Assembly: GCA_023525975.1 (NCBI GenBank)
Contig: CM042040.1
Coordinates: forward strand, 54,777,486-54,841,485
Reading direction: 5' to 3'
From: Smallanthus sonchifolius
Taxonomy: Eukaryota; Streptophyta; Magnoliopsida; Asterales; Asteraceae
DNA: 64,000 nucleotides
The notes below the pieces were generated by a model that had not been told where the DNA came from, searched no databases, and saw nothing but the letters and a program-made list of their open reading frames with translations. The position numbers and the translations under genes were made by a program. Below are positions 54,432 to 63,833 of this stretch, piece by piece; within the stretch, counting starts at the first letter, position 1, and each line of letters begins with the position of its first letter.

Positions 54432-54805
54432 AGATCGTAGATCAAAAGACTAAGAATGTGACTTGGAAGTATAAGTTCAAGCCAGTACGTGTTGTACAGA
54501 AGATACCATTGAAGAAAATTCCACAAGATTTTCTAGGGAATATGAAATGGTGGTATGTAGATGTGAATACTGGTGAAGCTAGGATTGATGATAAAGATAA
54601 TAAGGTCATTGTTAGTTTCTATGATGCAATGAATCTTATTAATTTCTCAAAGAAAGATCAGAGGACGTTAAGAAAGAATGAGATCAGGTTCACTGATGAA
54701 TGGAGAGAAAAATGATTGCAGTATAAAAGAGTGTTGGAGATTTGTCAGAGATATGGAGTGCATGCAGGAAGCAGATTACCAGATAGCTGGAAGAGTTCGT
54801 CATAA
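54428..54805 (+). pseudogene. Cop-C extra ORF, C-terminal part
   Basis: Lys-rich segment then PQDFLGNMKWWYVDVNTGEA, the block most conserved with Cop-A1 (ILGNIWYWYVDPKSGEA), followed by VIVSFYDAMNLINFSKKDQR. A TGA at 54713-54715 is followed in frame by protein-like sequence up to TAA at 54803-54805. Confidence 0.72.
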
Positions 54806-54835
54806 AGACTGAAGACAGAAGGTCAAGCTATTGTC

Positions 54836-54846
54836 AAGGGGGAGTC
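54836..54846 (+). promoter_or_regulatory. Cop-C polypurine tract
   Basis: AAGGGGGAGTC directly before the 3' LTR. Confidence 0.93.
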
Positions 54847-55289
54847 TGTTAGGACATAGATTGAATGACAAAAGCTTTGTAATAGTTTAGGTCTTATTGT
54901 CTTTATGTTTTTATGTAATTGTTTAGTTTTGTCTAAGTATAAGTACAAGTTCTGCTAGAGGCGAACTTGATAAGTTCGCCTAGTCTATTAGAGGCGAACT
55001 TGTTAAGTTCGCTTTTCGCCTAAGCATCTTTGAAGCGAACTTTTTAAGTTCGCCTATTGCAGAACATGTGTCTATAAATATAGAGTTTACAGAGTCTGTT
55101 CAGTACGCGTGAATTAAATGATCAAGTATTCTGTAAACACTGTTTGGTGATATAAAAGAGAAAGTTTATTTACATGTTGTTTCTATTGTCGATTGTTATA
55201 CAAAACGTTAATACGGTAGGATTCCGAACTCCGTGTTAACGATACGTCCTGTCACGAGATCGATCTGAGATGAGTCATGTGGACCTACA
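54847..55289 (+). repeat. Cop-C 3' LTR (443 bp)
   Basis: TGTTAGGACATAG to GTGGACCTACA, partner of 47188-47589. Palindromes at 54958-55053 (three copies) and a TATA box at 55073-55080. Confidence 0.97.
54958..55053 (+). repeat. Palindrome array in Cop-C 3' LTR
   Basis: Three copies: GCGAACTTGATAAGTTCGC, GCGAACTTGTTAAGTTCGC and GCGAACTTTTTAAGTTCGC. The 5' LTR keeps two. Confidence 0.93.
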
Positions 55290-55294
55290 GCTTC
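55290..55294 (+). repeat. Cop-C target-site duplication, right copy
   Basis: GCTTC, identical to 47183-47187. Confidence 0.97.
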
Positions 55295-55310
55295 ACAAAT
55301 GAGCGTTAAG

Positions 55311-55322
55311 GCTCTGATACCA
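55311..55322 (-). promoter_or_regulatory. Cop-B primer-binding site (tRNA-iMet)
   Basis: Minus-strand TGGTATCAGAGC, two bases from the Cop-B 5' LTR. It is separated from the rest of the leader by Cop-C. Confidence 0.92.
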
Positions 55323-55324
55323 AT

Positions 55325-55674
55325 TGTAAGGTCCGAATTCTTGAGGATCTTCAATCAACGATTTCAACAGTGTGTTGAACCTGGCGGAAACAGACTCGAC
55401 ACGTGACTTGTAGGTAAAATCAAAGAGGACGAGACACAATTGGTTCGACAATACAGATCGTTCGACAACTCGTCTAACCGATTACAATAAACAAAACATC
55501 TATTAATACTAATCGGTTGGGCCTGGGCCGCATACTCCAAGTATGCGGTTGGGATCCGCATACTTGAAGTATGCGGCTGGGCCTGAAGTATGCGGCCGCA
55601 TACTTCCCAAAACTTGTCTTCTGTACATCCAGGTAATGTCTTGATGCGTTAGCCTGTTAGGTTTGATCCTTACA
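55325..55674 (-). repeat. Cop-B 5' LTR (350 bp)
   Basis: On the + strand TGTAAGGTCCG to GATCCTTACA, a short terminal inverted repeat. The inner end is fixed by the primer site, the outer end by the resumption of Cop-A2 LTR sequence (CACGGGCATTCC). TATTAATA on the minus strand at 55501-55508 is a candidate TATA box 20 bases below the palindromes. Confidence 0.85.
55528..55608 (-). repeat. Palindrome array in Cop-B LTR
   Basis: CGCATACTCCAAGTATGCG, CGCATACTTGAAGTATGCG and two half-words, separated by GTTGGGATC or GCTGGGCCTG linkers. Confidence 0.93.
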
Positions 55675-55747
55675 CACGGGCATTCCGCACCCGGTTGGAC
55701 TAGTCACACACCCACACGTAACGATCCGAGACACCCGTGGAAATACA
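55675..55747 (+). repeat. Cop-A2 LTR remnant (3' end of 5' LTR)
   Basis: CACGGGCATTCCGCACCCGG to AATACA matches the last 73 bases of the Cop-A LTRs. The rest of this LTR lies beyond Cop-B, outside the window. A primer site follows, so it is a 5' LTR. Confidence 0.9.
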
Positions 55748-55749
55748 AG

Positions 55750-55761
55750 TGGTATCAGAGC
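55750..55761 (+). promoter_or_regulatory. Cop-A2 primer-binding site (tRNA-iMet)
   Basis: TGGTATCAGAGC two bases after the LTR end. Confidence 0.93.
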
Positions 55762-56203
55762 TTAGCTCTTGATTTCGAGTGTTGTGAGTGTGTTAGGAGC
55801 ATCTTATACACAATCTACAGACTTTTTACAAGCAAAAGTGAGTGTCTTTTTGTGATTTTTATGATAAAATAGGGGTAGCTCTTGAGCACTATTTTAGAGG
55901 AAAAAATCTCTCCAAACCCAAACTTTTTCTTGTTTGAGTGTTTTAAGCATCAAAGGTTGGTTAGAAAAAAGTTTCTAACCCTTTGGCTTGATTTAGTTGG
56001 TCATATCTTCAATTTTTGAAGATTCTGGTGAGTTTCCAGTGACCGGAAAAAGTTGGTGAGAGTTGGTGAAAAAGTGATCTGCGTACTTACCATATTTGGC
56101 AACAAGTATAGTATTGTTGCGTACTTACCAAGTACGCAAGACCATATTTGATGCGTACTTAAATTATCTCCTGCGTACTTATTCTTTACTCATGCATACT
56201 TAT
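55762..56203 (+). other. Cop-A2 leader, with palindrome words at 56080-56203
   Basis: Homologous to the Cop-A3 leader at 56761-57200 (GATTTCGAGTGTTGTGAGTG, ATAAAATAGGGGTA, CAAAGGTTGGTTAGAAA). The family word TGCGTACTTACCAAGTACGC and half-words begin at 56080. It is cut at 56203 by the Cop-A3 LTR; its continuation is off the window. Confidence 0.85.
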
Positions 56204-56360
56204 TGTTGAAGCACTTTCCTGTGAAACACTCTGGATAGATAGAGTCTTAGTTTGTACTTTAATGTTTGTAATTGTCTTTGTATGTAAGAGTCTTTATGTA
56301 TTAGTTTATCGAGTTGTATTTACTTTTACATATTGAATGTTGCATAATTCTCTAAGTGTT

Positions 56361-56482
56361 TTGCGCACTTGTAAGTGCGCAGGAGAAAGCTCATGCGTAC
56401 TTAGCAAGTACGCAAGAATACCTTTGCGTACTTGTTAAGTACGCAAGAGCATTTTGTCCTGCGCATTTGCTAAGTGCGCAGG
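56361..56482 (+). repeat. Palindrome array in Cop-A3 LTR
   Basis: Four copies: two GCGCACTT-type outer copies (TTGCGCACTTGTAAGTGCGC and GCGCATTTGCTAAGTGCGC) flank two GCGTACTTARCAAGTACGC-type inner copies. It ends 12 bases before the TATA box. Confidence 0.93.
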
Positions 56483-56494
56483 CATCAGGTCTTG

Positions 56495-56502
56495 TATAAA
56501 TA
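56495..56502 (+). promoter_or_regulatory. TATA box in Cop-A3 LTR
   Basis: TATAAATA, in the same context as at 23605-23612. Confidence 0.8.
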
Positions 56503-56748
56503 GGATAGGTTGACAGAAGTTAAGTACGCAGACATAGGCAGTCACAGGAGTAAATACGCAAATTGTAATCTCAGTACTTCTCTCTGTAACCTTCAAGTGT
56601 TTATAATAGAAAGAACGTTTAAAGTGATTCTCTTGTTGGTTTACTTTGTGTTGTTTGACTCTCCACCTAGTCGCGGGTATTCCGCACCCGGTCCGACTAG
56701 TAGACCCACTTGCATGTGACGATCCGCCACACCCGAGGGACCTACAAT

Positions 56749-56760
56749 TGGTATCAGAGC
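56749..56760 (+). promoter_or_regulatory. Cop-A3 primer-binding site (tRNA-iMet)
   Basis: TGGTATCAGAGC two bases after the LTR. Confidence 0.95.
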
Positions 56761-57068
56761 TTTGCTCCTGATTTCGAGTGTTGTGAGTGAGTTTGGAGAG
56801 TTTCTACCAAGTTTTTACAAGCAAAAAGAGGTATTTTTGTTGATTTTTGTGATAAAATAGGGGTATCTCTTGAGCACTATTTTAGAAGCAAAAATCACTC
56901 AAAAACCAAATTTTGTTGTTTATTTGAGTGATTTGAGTATCAAAGGTTGGTTAGAAACAAGTTTCTGACCCTTTGGCTCATTTGCATTGATCATCAGTCC
57001 AATTTTTACCATCTTCGGCGATTTTCCAGTGACCGGAATAGTTTGGTGAGAGTTGCCGAAAAGGTGTT

Positions 57069-57286
57069 GTGCGTACTTACCATTTCTGGCAAAAAGTACA
57101 GTTCTGTTGCGTACTTACTAAATACGCAAGACTAATCTCCTGCGCACTTACAAGTACGAAGACTGATCTTGTGCGAACTTAAGTTATATCCTGCATACTT
57201 ATCAAGTACGCAAGAGCAAATCTTAAATACGCAAGACCATTTCTCAAGTGCGCAAGGCCAATATCATGTACGCAACTGTGTCTGAT
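57069..57286 (+). repeat. Palindrome word array in Cop-A3 leader
   Basis: About ten full or half copies of the GCGTACTTA...TACGCAAGA word, less regular than in the LTR, ending 29 bases before the gag ATG at 57315. Confidence 0.88.
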
Positions 57287-57314
57287 TTTTCTGAAATTTG
57301 ACTAAGTGTTCACT

Positions 57315-58822
57315 ATGTCGAATCTTCAGAATCTTGGAACCTCTTAAACTATGATAATGAGATCGGTACACCACAGAAACCGCCAAAGTTGCTGAACGTA
57401 AACGATTATTCTAATTGGAAAGCACGTTTTGAGCAATACATTTCTTATACCGACTCATCGCTATGGATACCAATCCTTGGGGGATATAAGCATCCCATAC
57501 ACATCTATCTTGATGAAGCTATGCCCAAACCTATCTCTAAACTTTCTGACGAAGAAAAGAAAGCTTATGATCGAGAAAAGAAGGCACTTGGTTCAATCAC
57601 TATGGCATTAACTCGGGAATTGTTCCACAGTTTCCGAGGTTATGACAATTCTAAGGATCTTTGGAAAGCTTTACAGAAAAGATTCGCTGGAAATAGTGAT
57701 ATCAAGAAGAGTAAGAGGGATCTACTCCGGAAGCAGTATGAATGCTTCAGATTTTTAGAGAACGAATCTTTAGATGACCTCATCTCTAGATTCTATCATC
57801 TACAGACTGAGTTGAAGGCTTTTGAACTCAGGTATCCAGATGAAGAGATGGTGGAAAAGTTTTTGGATGCTTTGTCACCCAAATTTGAGATGTACACAAC
57901 CCTGATGAGGGAAAATCCAAAATTCAATGAGTTGACAGTGGAGGAGGCAATAGGAAAGGTTCAAGCTCTTGACATGAACCTAAAAAGAAAGGAGAACTTA
58001 GGAAGACCTCAGATACAAGACCCTTCTATGTATCATGGGACGACTTCTACATCCAAGTCATCGGGCTCTGGAATTGCCCTTTTCACTGGAAACTCTACTG
58101 GAGAAGACCACTCAAATGGTTGTGGTGTTCATGCATGCTATGCATCTGGATCAGGGTTGGGGTCTCATCATCAACATACCTCAAGAAATCCTCCCGCTAC
58201 AACCTCAGCTAATCAGTCAGCTATAGCCAAAATAGCTGAAGATCATGTAGCATTATTCTCATCATGTATGCTTGCGTATGAGAACTTCATTGGCGGCAAG
58301 CTAACGGATCCTGAAACAATAGAAGAAGACTTTAATCAAGTGGATCCTGATGATATGGAGGACATGGATATTCAATGGAATATGGCCATGATATTGAGGA
58401 GAGCCAAGCGTTTCCTGAACAGAACAGGAAGAAAGTTCATTGGCGGGCATTCTAATGCCAAGGTCGGGTTTGACAAATCTAAGGCCAAATGCTACAAGTG
58501 TCTGAACTATGGACACTTTGCTCGTGAATGTCAAAAAGACAGAGCACTGGCCTCGGGTTTTACCAGACCTAGCCAAGGAAATAGCCATGGCTACAACAAC
58601 TCAAACAACCACAATCAAAGCCAAACTGGAACGTCCAATGCACTGGTAGCTCAACAGGACGACAACTTTGATTGGGGTGTTCATATGGAGGAAGCCATCA
58701 TTGCTCAAACCCAGGTTGGTCTCATGGCTGAGATCATGGAGATGATGGAAGCTGAGAAAAAGGAAGCTTCTATGGCTGACCTAGAAAAATCTACTACTGT
58801 TGCTACAGAGGAGGTGAAGTAA
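57315..58822 (+). pseudogene. gag: Cop-A3 gag core and first zinc knuckle
   Basis: Capsid and nucleocapsid. ATG at 57315 follows the leader and begins MSNLQNLGTS, but a frameshift near 57341-57350 is needed to enter the long frame (YDNEIGTPQKPPKLLNVNDY). UBN2-like core: FHSFRGYDNSKDLWKALQKR, KSKRDLLRKQYECFRFLENE, VEKFLDALSPKFEMYTTLMR. Zinc knuckle CYKCLNYGHFAREC near 58492-58533, then an acidic QTQVGLMAEIMEMMEAEKKE tail. TAA at 58820-58822 is followed by the same frame. Confidence 0.9.
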
Positions 58823-59092
58823 GCTGAAGAAAAGGAAGCTTCTGTAGCTGATAAAGAGGAATCGACTACTGCTTTTGCTCTCATGGCCATTGGAGAAGCA
58901 ACAAGTTCATCGTCTGAGGTAGATTCTAATCCTTTTTCTGTTATTTCATGTTCCAAATGTCTAGGGCTAAAACTTGAAAATTCTAGGCTCCAAGACAAAA
59001 TCGAACCCCAAAGTATAGTAGCTCTAAATTATAAAGAAAACGAAAAACGTTTTAAAGATTCAATTGAAACGTTGAAAAAGAAAAAAATGTGA
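58823..59092 (+). pseudogene. gag: Cop-A3 gag, middle segment
   Basis: In frame with the core: ATSSSSEVDSNPFSVISCSK, then a charged helical stretch (LKLENSRLQDKIEPQ) ending in a Lys run. A length change in the A-rich run near 59076-59087 moves the following coiled-coil segment to another frame. Confidence 0.78.
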
Positions 59093-59486
59093 ATATTCTC
59101 TAAAATTAAGCGATCAACAACTTCACTTGGATGTTGCATACAGGGGGTTGGAAAAACGGAACAATGAAATTAACAAACTGCAAAATGAGATCTTACAGTT
59201 AAAATGTTCTAATGAGAAGTTGAAAAACTCTCGTTTTGTGGTGGAACACTACGAATCTGTAGTGAGACAAATGAATGGGTTAGGGCTGGGTACTAATGCC
59301 ATTCCTCCACCAGTAAGCGGGAAGTTTGTCAATAGCTTAATAGACATTGATCTCACTTGTCTAGATGAGTCCTCTGATAAGGATGATTCCCCTAAAAAGG
59401 ATGAATCCTCAAGTAAGGCTAACTCCACATCTAGTGAGGAGTTGCTTCTGAAGATGGGTCGGTTAACACTTGCCCTGAAGGAGTAG
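59093..59486 (+). pseudogene. gag: Cop-A3 gag, coiled-coil segment
   Basis: Heptad-like GLEKRNNEINKLQNEILQLK, then GLGLGTNAIPPP and an acidic Ser/Asp/Lys-rich stretch. The equivalent in Cop-B is 28541-28816. TAG at 59484-59486 and a frame change end it. Confidence 0.78.
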
Positions 59487-60421
59487 TATCTGAGGAGTTG
59501 TTAACTGAACAAAAAGTAAAGAAAAACATTATCACAAATGGTGATAATTGCATTTTAACTGAACCCGATATCATTGAAACAAATGATAAACTAAAGGTAA
59601 TGCTTTATGGGGGTTATAAAAATCTTAACCAAGTAAAGAAAGAGGCTTTTTCAGCTCACTATGGGCTTGGTTACAAAGAAAATTTGGAAAAATACTATAC
59701 TCTCAAAAACCAAACTGTAAAGGTTCAGACTCCTATTCATAAACCAACTCCTCCTGCTCATAATGCTGAGTTATCTAAGGCCAGATCTAATAAGCCTTAC
59801 AAAATAACTTATGTAGACAAGAGGAATTGTTTTCACTGTGGCTTGGTTGGTCACATTCTTGTGAACTGTCCTTCAAAGAACCAAGGGAAACGGCCTGTTG
59901 TTTCATAACCAGCTGTTATCCCTAAGTCTCCATCAGTGAAACCTCCCAAATATCCAAAGCAAAATGTGGTGAAACCACCAGTCAAACCGATGGTAAAGAC
60001 TAAGATCAAATCTGAAGCTAAACCATTTGTTTGAAGAAAGGTAACGCAACCTGTTGTACCTTGTGTATCTACCTCTGGTAGTACACGTATTGGTGAGAAA
60101 CCTGTGGCGTGACTCTCTAAACCACAGAGAAGGAGAAGGAACAAGAGGTTGAGAAAGCTTGAACAGCTGACTTCAGTTCAATCAGGTGAAGCTTCCACAA
60201 GTTCACCTGCTGTAGTTGAATCAAAGTCTCCTGTTCCGGTTAAGAAACAGAAGAGATCCTGGACTGCCAAATCCAAAATTTCTCAATCTCCTAGTTCTAA
60301 TTCCTTTAAAGATTCATCAATTTTGAACAGTCATCACGACTGTGAGTTAAAGGAAGTAGTCTATTTTGAAAAGGATGGACGACCCAAGACCACAATGGCT
60401 TGGGTCTCCAAATCTAACTAA
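59487..60421 (+). pseudogene. gag: Cop-A3 gag C-terminal region with second zinc knuckle
   Basis: LTEQKVKKNIITNGD to a zinc knuckle CFHCGLVGHILVNC (about 59828-59870), then a basic Pro/Lys/Ser-rich tail and the family end KTTMAWVSKSN followed by TAA. In-frame stops at 59906-59908, 60032-60034 and 60110-60112 break it. Cop-B has the same end motif, so the TAA at 60419-60421 is the natural Gag stop. Confidence 0.82.
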
Positions 60422-60426
60422 TTCTT

Positions 60427-60939
60427 TTGTTACTCGTGCAGGGACGTCCGAAGGGTACTATCTCTAACCGCTGGTATGTAGATAGTGGATGCTCCCGGCA
60501 CATGACAGGAAACATGGCCTTGCTTCAAGATGTTAAACCATTCAGAGGCGGCTATGTGGCCTTTGCCGGAGAAAAAGGTGGCAGTATCACGTGTCAAGGC
60601 GTGGTTTCGAACGGTTATGTCAGCTTTGACAATGTCAACTTTTGTGAGCAGTTGAAGCATAACCTGTTGAGTGTCTCCCAAATGTGCGACAAGGAGTACT
60701 CGGTGATATCTGACAAGTCAGAATGCCTGATTCCCAAACCTGGTTTTGAAGTTCACGAAGACTCGATACTGATGAGAGCGCCAAGAACAAACGACACCTA
60801 TCAGATCGATATAAGCGTGGCAACAACCACCTCATCAGTTGCTACCTGTTTGCTTAACAAAGCGACAGAGCTTGACTCTATCTTGTGGCATAGGAAACTC
60901 AGACATATTTCGTATCGTAAAATGAATCATCTTGTCTGA
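60427..60939 (+). pseudogene. pol: Cop-A3 pol: protease and pre-integrase
   Basis: Pol lies in a different frame from gag. After TACTCGTGCAG|GGACGTCC comes the protease WYVDSGCSRHMTGNMALL with the DSG active site, then LLSVSQMCDKEYSVI and the pre-integrase SILWHRKLRHISYRKMNHL. A TGA at 60937-60939 (where related elements have arginine) interrupts; the frame continues. Confidence 0.9.
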
Positions 60940-61974
60940 AACGGTTTTGTAACCGGAGTTCCTAAGCGGAGACTTACCGTTGCAGATGACTGTATGCCTT
61001 GTAAAAAGGGCAAACAGCAACGGAAGTCTCACAAGCCCAAGCTCCAAAACTCCATTGATACCCCTTTGGAGCTATTACACATGGATCTGTTTGGCCCCAT
61101 AAGTATCAGGAGTATCGGAGGTAAGTCGTTCTGTCTGGTTGTAACTGATGATTTCTCACGTTTTTCTTGGGTGCATTTTTTAGGTACTAAAGACGAGACT
61201 GCTGATATTCTTCAATACATGATCCTGAGCTTGGAATCTCTTTGCAAACTGAACGTTAGAAGAATAAGGAGTGACAACGGAACTAAGTTCAAGAATAATT
61301 TGATGGAGCTTTTCTGTCTCAAGAAAGGGATCTGTCACGAATTCAGCGCGCCGTACACGCCTCAGCAGAATGGAGTTGCTGAACGGATGAACAGAACACT
61401 GATTGAGACTGCAAGGACTATGTTGTCGGATGCAAAGCTTCCTGTCACTTTTTGGGCAGAAGCCGTTAATACAGCTTGTCACGTCTTAAACAGAGTTCTG
61501 GTTGTGAAGAGGCACAACAAGACTTGTTACGAGTTGATCAACAATCGACTTCCCAATCTTGATTACCTAGTTCCTTTTGGTAGTCCATGTTCCTTGTTGC
61601 TACAGTACAAAGACCGCCAGTCTAAGTTTCATGCAAAAGCGGTGGAAGGCATCTTCTTAGGATACGTTGCCAACTCGCCTTGCAAGAGAGTGCACAATAT
61701 AGGAACTCGTACTTTCGAGGAATGGTTCGAAGTGGATTGTAGTAAACACAGCATTCCACCCGAACCAACAGGTCCAGCTTGGGGTTTTAATTATGATGCG
61801 CTATTCAAGTCATTCAACCTTCCTGATCTATCTGCAGTTGACGCCGCAAATGTTTATGAATTATTGGGTGGCGGCGATGACTCCAGTTTTTCCACTCGTG
61901 CTATTGTACCAATTATAACTCCTGATTCCAATGCTACATCTGCATCTGGAACTCATGACAGTAATAACAGTTAA
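60940..61974 (+). pseudogene. pol: Cop-A3 pol: integrase
   Basis: Zinc-binding CMPCKKGKQQRKSHKPK, catalytic core with LLHMDLFGPISIRSIGGK (first Asp), RRIRSDNGTKFKNN (second Asp) and PQQNGVAERMNRTLIETART (Glu), then FWAEAVNTACHVLNRV and a C-terminal IFLGYVANSPCKRVHN. The DDE residues are intact. The linker (AWGFNYDALFKSFNLPDLS) follows until TAA at 61972-61974; the same frame continues to about 62125. Confidence 0.92.
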
Positions 61975-62831
61975 GGTGTTCATGTCGTTGGAGATAACGC
62001 TCAAGCCAATGCTAACACAACTGTAGGAAATGAAGCTCCAGCTGATCCAATTAACATTGAATCCTCTTCTTCTAGAACACAGGAAATGGGGGAGTTAAGC
62101 ACGAATCTAGATTCAGAAATTCAGAACCGAATGTGCCAGAGACGAGAGTGCATAGGAATCATTCAATCGATAACATTATTGGTGACCCTTATGCCGGTGT
62201 TCAGACTCCTCATCGAACCATCACTGAGAACACTAGTCTTTACACAGAGATACTTGACACTGGTGTCATGGAAACATGTCTGCATGCTGCATTCGTGTCC
62301 CAGTTAGAGCCGAAGAATGTGAAGGAGGCTCTCACTGACAACTGCTGGATTGAGGTGATGCAAGATGAATTGGCTCAATTCCAAAAGTTACACGTGTGGG
62401 ATTTGGTTGACTTGCCAAAAGGCTTTCAACCGATTGGAACCAGATGGGTGTTCAAGTGTAAGACGGATGATCGTCATGTCGTAGTGAAGAATAAGGTAAT
62501 GTTGGTTGTTCAGGGTTTTTATCAACAAGAGGGCTTGGATTACACAGAAGTATATGCCCCAGTTGCTAGACTTGAGGCCATTCGATTTTTTCTGGCTTAT
62601 GCCTCCTATGTCGGCTTCAAGGTCTATCAACTTGATGTGAAGAGTGCTTTCCTGTATGGAAAAGTTCATGAAGAGGTCTATGTCACTCAACCTCCCGGCT
62701 TTGAAGATCCGCATAATATCAATAAAGTGTATAAGCTCGACAAAGACCTTTATGGTCTTCATCAAGCACCTCGGGCATGGTATGAGACGTTATCTAAACA
62801 TCTACTATCAAATGGTTTCGACCGTGGATAG
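61975..62831 (+). pseudogene. pol: Cop-A3 pol: linker and reverse transcriptase
   Basis: A frameshift near 62125 leads into the RT frame: DNCWIEVMQDELAQFQKLHV, PIGTRWVFKCKTDDRHV, GLDYTEVYAPVARLEAIRFF, YQLDVKSAFLYGKVHEEVYV, LYGLHQAPRAWYETLSKHLL. TAG at 62829-62831 and TGA at 62862-62864 separate it, in frame, from the catalytic YVDD. Confidence 0.92.
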
Positions 62832-63833
62832 ATTGACTCGACCCTCTTCATTCGGAAAGCATGAGGTGATATTCTTCCTTTACAAGTGTATGTCGACGAC
62901 ATTTTCTTTGGGTCTACAGATGAAGAGATGTGTAGGGAATTCGAACAAGTGATGAAGTCCAAGTTTGAGATGAGTAACATGGGTGAATTGTCGTTCTTCT
63001 TGGGTCTGCAAGTCAGTCAAAGAGAGGATGGCATTTATCTGTATCAAACTAAGTATGTGCAGGACATCTTGTCAAAATACAAGTTGAATGATAGCAGTAC
63101 TTATGGCACACCTATCCCAGTCAATCATGGTCTGCATCCTGACAAAGATGGAAAGGATGTAGATAGCAGATTGTATCGTGGGATGATCGGATCACTTATG
63201 TATCTAACAGCTTCAAGACTTTATATATTGTTTGTTGTGTGCTTGTGCTCAAGGTTTCAGTCTCAACCGAAGGAGTCACATATGATAGCCGTGAAGAGGA
63301 TTTTCATATATCTGAAAGGGAAACCCAGATTAGGTCTTTGGTACTCTAAGCAGCAGTCATTTGACTTCAAAGCCTACACTGATTCAGATTATGGCGGTTG
63401 TAACCTTGACAGAAAGTCAACTTCTGGTGAATGTCAATTCTTAGGAGACAGACTGGTCTCCTGGCAGTGCAAGAAGCAGTCAACGGTTTCTGTCTCAACT
63501 TGTGAAGCAGAATACATTGCTGCGGCGAGCGGTTGTTCTCAGATATTGTGGATTCATCAGCAATTGAGAGACTACGGCTTAAACTTCAATGGAACTCCTT
63601 TGTTCATTGACAACAATGCCACCATGTCCATCACAAATAACCCGGTGAAACATTCCAAAACTAAACATATAGAAATTCGCCATCATTTCATCCGTGATTA
63701 TGCTGAAAAGCATTTAATTGAACTTGTAAAAGTTCACACGGATGACAATCTTGCTGACCTTTTCACAAAGGCATTTGATCGATCCCGTTTTGAGCATCTT
63801 GTCAACTTGATAGGAATGTTCAATCCTGAGTGA
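62832..63833 (+). pseudogene. pol: Cop-A3 pol: RT catalytic end and RNase H
   Basis: MYVDDIFFGSTDEEM (YVDD catalytic motif), FFLGLQVSQREDGIYLYQTK, MIGSLMYLTASRLYILFVVC, then RNase H: YTDSDYGGCNLDRKSTSGE, STCEAEYIAAASGCSQILW, DNNATMSITNNPVKHSKTK, FTKAFDRSRFEHLVNLIGM, ending NPE. Open from 62865 to the TGA at 63831-63833. Near-identical to the 7277-7657 remnant of Cop-A1. Confidence 0.93.

Larger units (their letters stand above)
47188..55289 (+). mobile_element. Cop-C: Sirevirus-like Ty1/copia element with internal deletion (8.1 kb)
   Basis: Bounded by two LTRs and a perfect GCTTC duplication. Order: LTR, primer site, palindromic leader, RT, RNase H, long spacer, extra ORF, polypurine tract, LTR. 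Gag, protease and integrase are missing: leader joins RT near 48096. It lies in the leader of Cop-B. Confidence 0.97.
23825..55674 (-). mobile_element. Cop-B: Sirevirus-like Ty1/copia element, split by Gyp-S (with Cop-D) and Cop-C
   Basis: Three minus-strand pieces make one element: pol and the gag zinc knuckle (23825-29031), gag N-terminal part and leader (45521-47187), then primer site and 5' LTR (55295-55674). The split in gag is bounded by TATCT on both sides and the reading frame is in register across it, which shows the pieces belong together. The 3' end lies beyond Cop-A1, outside the window. It interrupts the LTR of Cop-A2. Confidence 0.88.
56204..56746 (+). repeat. Cop-A3 5' LTR (543 bp)
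   Basis: TGTTGAAGCAC to GAGGGACCTACA, homologous to the Cop-A1 LTR. Palindrome array at 56361-56482, TATAAATA at 56495-56502. Confidence 0.95.
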
